Shown one piece after another: positions 6,239 through 9,192 of a DNA stretch of 9,192 bases. Source of the stretch: Clostridia bacterium. Its GTDB lineage: Bacteria > Bacillota > Clostridia > Oscillospirales > CAG-272. Under the pieces are notes generated by a model. That model had not been told where the DNA came from. It searched no databases and saw nothing but the letters and a program-made list of their open reading frames with translations. The position numbers were made by a program, and so were the translations under genes. Location: NCBI GenBank assembly GCA_017958845.1, contig JAGDBW010000152.1, positions 1 to 9,192 on the forward strand, given 5' to 3'. Each line of letters starts with the position of its first letter. Positions within the stretch are counted from its first letter, which is position 1.

Positions 6239-6318
6239 ATGGTCAGTATCTACAAAATTACTCTGCCCACATTCTGTTCCGGCATGGCGGCCGGTCGGCA
6301 GATCGCAAGGAGTTCAAT

Positions 6319-7410
6319 ATGTCCAATCGCTTGTTTCAGAGTGTCATCCATCAGATGAAAGACGCCGTCGGCCGCACCATCGGCGTCATCGACGAAAACG
6401 GGATGGTCGTCGCCTGCAGCGAACTGCCGCGCATCGGCGAGACCCGGCCCGGCGTGCGCGAAGAGCTGGCCTACGCGTCCGACGTGCTGGTGCTGGACGG
6501 ATACACCTACCGCTTTGTCCTCTCGGACGTCAAAGGCGACAACGTGCTGTTTGTGGAAGGATCGGACAAAGAAGCCGAAAAGATCGCGGCCATGCTCTCC
6601 ATCGCCCTCGGCAATATCAAAAAGCTCTATGACGAAAAGTACGACCGCGCCTCGTTTATCAAAAACATCATCCTCGACAACATCCTGCCCAGCGACATCT
6701 ATATCAAGAGCAAGGAGCTGCGCTTCCCCGCCGACGTCAACCGGGCCGTCCTGGTCATCAAGTTCGGCGACCGCACCGACCTGCTCCCCTACGAGATCCT
6801 CTCCACCATGTTCCCCGACAAGACGCGGGACTTTATCGTCTCGGTCAGCGAGCAGGACATCGTACTGGTCAAGGAGATGGCCCCCTCGGCGGACCTGCTC
6901 CGCGACGCGGAAGGCCTGGCCGCCTCCATGTACGAGACCCTGACCACCGAGTTCTACGCCCGCCACGTCGCCATCGGCATCGGCTCGGTCGTCTCTACCT
7001 TAAAGGACCTCTCCCGCGCCTACAAAGAAGCCCGGATCGCCCTGGAAGTCGGAAAGGTCTTTGACAACGAAAAGGCCTACGTCAGCTACGAAAATCTGGG
7101 CATCGGCCGTCTGGTCTACCAGCTGCCGACCACGCTGTGCGAGATCTTTCTCGCCGAGGTGTTCAAAAAAGGGTCGCTCGACTCGCTCGACCACGAGACG
7201 CTGGCCACGGTGCAGAGCTTTTTTGAAAACAACCTCAACGTCTCCGAGACCTCCCGCAAGCTGTTCGTCCACCGCAACACGCTGGTCTACCGGCTGGAAA
7301 AGATCCGCAAACTGACCGGCCTCGATCTGCGCGGTTTTGAGGACGCCGTGACCTTTAAGGTCGCCCTGATGGTCAAAAAATACCTGACCAGCAAACCCGC
7401 CAAGTTCTGA
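6319..7410 (+). CDS. CdaR/PucR-family transcriptional regulator
   Basis: This 363-residue protein has the layout of CdaR (sugar diacid)-type regulators. An N-terminal sensory region (about 1-105) contains RTIGVIDENGMVVACSE (19-35). A GGDEF-like middle region (about 135-260) contains VAIGIGS (217-223) and LSRAYKEARIALEVG (231-245), typical of the CdaR_GGDEF fold. The C-terminal PucR-type helix-turn-helix (about 295-352) reads FFENNLNVSETSRKLFVHRN, then TLVYRLEKIRKLTGLDLR. It therefore probably binds DNA and responds to a small ligand, which cannot be named: no sugar diacid, purine or proline genes are adjacent. ATG 6319 is chosen because AAGGAG (6307-6312) lies 6 bases upstream. Two promoters and a repeated word in one of them hint at autoregulation. 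The downstream protease gene lacks a clear promoter and may be co-transcribed. Confidence 0.88.
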   Translation: MSNRLFQSVIHQMKDAVGRTIGVIDENGMVVACSELPRIGETRPGVREELAYASDVLVLDGYTYRFVLSDVKGDNVLFVEGSDKEAEKIAAMLSIALGNIKKLYDEKYDRASFIKNIILDNILPSDIYIKSKELRFPADVNRAVLVIKFGDRTDLLPYEILSTMFPDKTRDFIVSVSEQDIVLVKEMAPSADLLRDAEGLAASMYETLTTEFYARHVAIGIGSVVSTLKDLSRAYKEARIALEVGKVFDNEKAYVSYENLGIGRLVYQLPTTLCEIFLAEVFKKGSLDSLDHETLATVQSFFENNLNVSETSRKLFVHRNTLVYRLEKIRKLTGLDLRGFEDAVTFKVALMVKKYLTSKPAKF

Positions 7411-7426
7411 TCTGACAAAATACGCG
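7410..7426 (+). repeat. Copy 2 of the 17-base repeat flanking the regulator gene
   Basis: ATCTGACAAAATACGCG begins on the last base of the regulator stop codon and matches 16 of 17 bases of the copy at 6215-6231. No matching -35/-10 pair surrounds this copy, and the right half of the dyad seen at copy 1 is absent. Confidence 0.5.
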
Positions 7427-7458
7427 CCCCCGTCCGTTTAGGATGGAAAAAAGAAAGA

Positions 7459-7494
7459 AATTCCGGCGTCCGGAGCGTTCCGTGCGCCGGAATT
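7459..7494. other. Large hairpin between regulator and protease genes
   Basis: A perfect 10-bp stem pairs AATTCCGGCG (7459-7468) with CGCCGGAATT (7485-7494). After a 2-base interruption CGGA (7471-7474) pairs with TCCG (7479-7482), closing a 4-base loop. No T-tract follows on the plus strand. The A-rich tract 7445-7460 would give a U-rich tail on the minus strand, so it looks like a terminator for antisense transcription, although no minus-strand gene is seen nearby. A second small stem follows (GACGGC 7504-7509 with GCCGTC 7514-7519). Confidence 0.6.
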
Positions 7495-7554
7495 CCCGCT
7501 ATTGACGGCCTTTGCCGTCCGCTTTGCGCTTCCGGCGCTCTCGGGAGAAATGAC

Positions 7555-9051
7555 ATGAAACGCTTGCTTTTTCGCTCTTTGTCCTCGGCTCTGCTGCTCT
7601 TGTGCATGCTGTTTTCGGCCGGGTGTACGACCGTCGTGCTGCGCCCGCCCGTCTCCACCGTCGCCGTCACGGACGAAAACGGCGAGACGCTGCCCGCGCT
7701 GTCCGAGGTCGCCGACGACCCCGCGCGCTTTGCCGAGGTGCTGCGCGCCTACGCCGCGTCCGACCCGCCCGACGTGCGGCTCTCGTCCGTGTCGGACGTG
7801 CTGCGCTCGTGGGGGCTGACGCACTTTTCATACGACAAATTCTATGCCCTCGAGCAGGTCTACCGCCGCTACTACGTGCGCGAGACGCCGTCCGTGTATG
7901 AGACGGTCGCCTCGCTCGGCGCGCTCCTGGCCGACTGCGCCGAGGCCGGGATGTTCGATCCCGCCGACGGCACGGCCCTGACCGACTGGCTCATCGCCTG
8001 CTACCAGGACGCCGTCGGCGACAAATACGCCGCCTACTTTGATCCCGAGAGCTTTCGCAACTTTACCTCCGAGACCTCCGGCTCCTTTTGCGGCATCGGC
8101 GTCAGCGCCCTCTTTGATCTGGAGGACGGGACACTGGAAGTGACCATGGTGCTGCCCGGCACGCCGGCCGAGGCGGCGGGGATCCTGCCCGGCGACCGCA
8201 TCACGGCCGTAGACGGGGAGTCCATCGCCGACCTCGGACAGCAAAACAGCATCTACCGCATCCGCGGCGAGGAGGGCACCGCCGTCACCCTGACCGTCCG
8301 CCGGGGCGAGGAGACGCTCACCTTTACCATCATCCGCGCGCCCATGACCGACGTCTCCGTCTACGACCGGATCATCGAGGAGAGCGGTCACACCCTCGGC
8401 TATGTCATGATCACCTCCTTTGAGACCGCCACCACCGCCCAGTTTATCGAGGCGGTCGACCGCCTGGTCGAGGCGGGCGCGGAGGGCTTTCTCTTTGACC
8501 TGAGGGCCAACGGGGGCGGCACGCTCGAGTCCGTCTGTCAGATGCTGGCCTACCTGCTGCCCGACGGCGATATCGCCTCCATGAGTTACCGCTATACGTC
8601 CGACGTGGACGTCATCCGCTGCGAAAACGGCCGTCTCTCGGGCCTCACGGCGCAGCCCATGGCCGTGCCGGATCACCGGCTCTCCCTGCCCATGGTCGTT
8701 TTGTGCAACGCCTACACCGCCTCGGCGGCCGAGCTCTTTACCTCCGCTCTGCGCGACTACGACGCGTGGGGGCTGGCCGACGTCGTCACGGTGGGCGTCG
8801 CCACGTACGGAAAGGGCACCGCCCAGTCGACCTACCGCTTTGGCGACGGATCGGCCATCACCATCTCGATCGCCTACTACCAGCCGCCCTGCGGCGTCAA
8901 CTATGAGGGCGTGGGCGTGATCCCCGACCTCGTCGTCGAGATGCCGGAGGAGCTGTCCTACTACCATCCCCAGCGCCTGACGCCCGAGCAGGACCTGCAG
9001 CTCGCGGCCGCCGTCGAAAACCTGGTCGGGCGGCTGAGTGACGCGCCGTGA
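7555..9051 (+). CDS. S41 family C-terminal processing peptidase, lipoprotein (CtpA-like)
   Basis: This 498-residue serine protease is probably anchored on the outer face of the membrane. Residues 1-24 are a signal peptide (KR, hydrophobic core, FSAGC) with lipidation at C24; the -3 position is Ser rather than the usual Leu. A mostly helical N-terminal region follows (about 50-175). The PDZ domain spans about 178-263 (GIGVSALFD, then TPAEAAGILPGDRITAVDG). The S41 catalytic domain spans about 270-475 with FDLRANGGG (314-322), the nucleophile in CNAYTASAAE (S390) and the general base in TYGKGTAQS (K420), forming the Ser-Lys dyad of the family. GVIPDLVVE near the end is also typical. ATG 7555 has GGGAG (7543-7547) 7 bases upstream. 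The downstream gene overlaps by 4 bases. The substrate is unknown. ctpA/ctpB-type roles (envelope maintenance, sporulation signalling) are possible, but nothing here decides between them. Confidence 0.93.
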   Translation: MKRLLFRSLSSALLLLCMLFSAGCTTVVLRPPVSTVAVTDENGETLPALSEVADDPARFAEVLRAYAASDPPDVRLSSVSDVLRSWGLTHFSYDKFYALEQVYRRYYVRETPSVYETVASLGALLADCAEAGMFDPADGTALTDWLIACYQDAVGDKYAAYFDPESFRNFTSETSGSFCGIGVSALFDLEDGTLEVTMVLPGTPAEAAGILPGDRITAVDGESIADLGQQNSIYRIRGEEGTAVTLTVRRGEETLTFTIIRAPMTDVSVYDRIIEESGHTLGYVMITSFETATTAQFIEAVDRLVEAGAEGFLFDLRANGGGTLESVCQMLAYLLPDGDIASMSYRYTSDVDVIRCENGRLSGLTAQPMAVPDHRLSLPMVVLCNAYTASAAELFTSALRDYDAWGLADVVTVGVATYGKGTAQSTYRFGDGSAITISIAYYQPPCGVNYEGVGVIPDLVVEMPEELSYYHPQRLTPEQDLQLAAAVENLVGRLSDAP

Positions 9052-9192
9052 AGACGCTGCGCCGCGTCGGGCTCTCGCTGCTCGCCGTTGTCTGCGTGCT
9101 GTCGACGGCGGCTGCGGTGACCTTTGGCCTCTTGTGGCGAAATGTCAAAGCCGACCTCGACGCCTACGCGGCCTCGGAGGAGATGTACGACC
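9048..9192 (+). CDS. Membrane or secreted protein, N-terminal fragment (3' end outside window)
   Basis: The frame opens with GTG at 9048, overlapping the protease stop as GTGA, and runs open to the window edge (48 codons). It begins MKTLRRVGLSLLAVVCVLS, continues with a small-residue and aromatic stretch TAAAVTFGLLW (about 20-30), then becomes polar and charged (RNVKADLDAY). This is one N-terminal hydrophobic helix after basic residues, either a signal anchor or an uncleaved signal peptide. No strong ribosome-binding site precedes the GTG, so translation is probably coupled to the protease gene. I do not recognise the family from this fragment. The tight overlap suggests it works with the protease at the cell envelope. 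Confidence 0.65.
   Translation, partial: MKTLRRVGLSLLAVVCVLSTAAAVTFGLLWRNVKADLDAYAASEEMYD

Noticed and set aside
6250..6966. A 238-codon minus-strand open frame
   Set aside because: It is antisense to the regulator and its leader, is rich in Val/Asp/Gly as expected from reversed codons, and has no start signal.
7502..7530. TTGACG as a -35 box for the protease gene
   Set aside because: No -10-like sequence lies 16-18 bases downstream, and the TTGACG bases mostly belong to a small hairpin (7504-7519).
7828..8967. A 379-codon minus-strand open frame
   Set aside because: It is the antisense shadow of the S41 protease gene, which has a PDZ domain and catalytic residues. The shadow has no ribosome-binding site or recognisable motif.

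Overview
The window is GC-rich, densely packed bacterial chromosome. Gene order (prmA next to rsmE), strong GGAGG-type ribosome-binding sites, sigma-A-like promoters and a lipoprotein S41 protease suggest a high-GC member of the Clostridia (Oscillospirales/Ruminococcaceae-like). That placement is an inference from protein style, not a measured phylogeny. I see no rRNA, tRNA, CRISPR array, insertion sequence or phage gene.

Layout. Positions 1-214 (+) hold the C-terminal end of a DUF1667 protein, closed by a strong bidirectional terminator at 242-298. Three minus-strand genes follow. In order of transcription they are an MFS transporter of the SLC45/GPH-like type (4045-2702), a membrane-anchored glycerophosphodiester phosphodiesterase (2584-1568) and a THUMP-domain rRNA methyltransferase of the YpsC/RlmL family (1571-384). 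The last two overlap by 4 bases and are translationally coupled. A terminator-like hairpin separates the transporter from this pair and abuts the phosphodiesterase ribosome-binding site. The gap 4046-4297 is a divergent promoter region with a near-consensus promoter on each strand. On the plus strand lie prmA (ribosomal protein L11 methyltransferase, 4298-5218) and rsmE (16S rRNA m3U1498 methyltransferase, 5311-6045). An AT-rich control region with two promoters then drives a CdaR/PucR-type transcriptional regulator (6319-7410). It is followed by an S41 (CtpA-like) lipoprotein protease (7555-9051) and the start of a membrane protein cut by the window edge (9048 onward).

How the genes work together. 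YpsC/RlmL, PrmA and RsmE all modify the ribosome, but they sit in two opposed transcription units. The regulator is the only transcription factor here. It is flanked by two near-identical copies of a 17-base AT-rich word, one inside its own promoter and one beginning on the last base of its stop codon, which may be binding sites. The S41 protease and the partial membrane protein overlap by 4 bases and probably act together at the cell envelope.

The genes are mostly ordinary housekeeping and envelope functions. I did not find a convincing undescribed system. The observations most worth a second look are regulatory: the repeated word around the regulator, the hairpin before the phosphodiesterase gene, and the large hairpin between the regulator and the protease.
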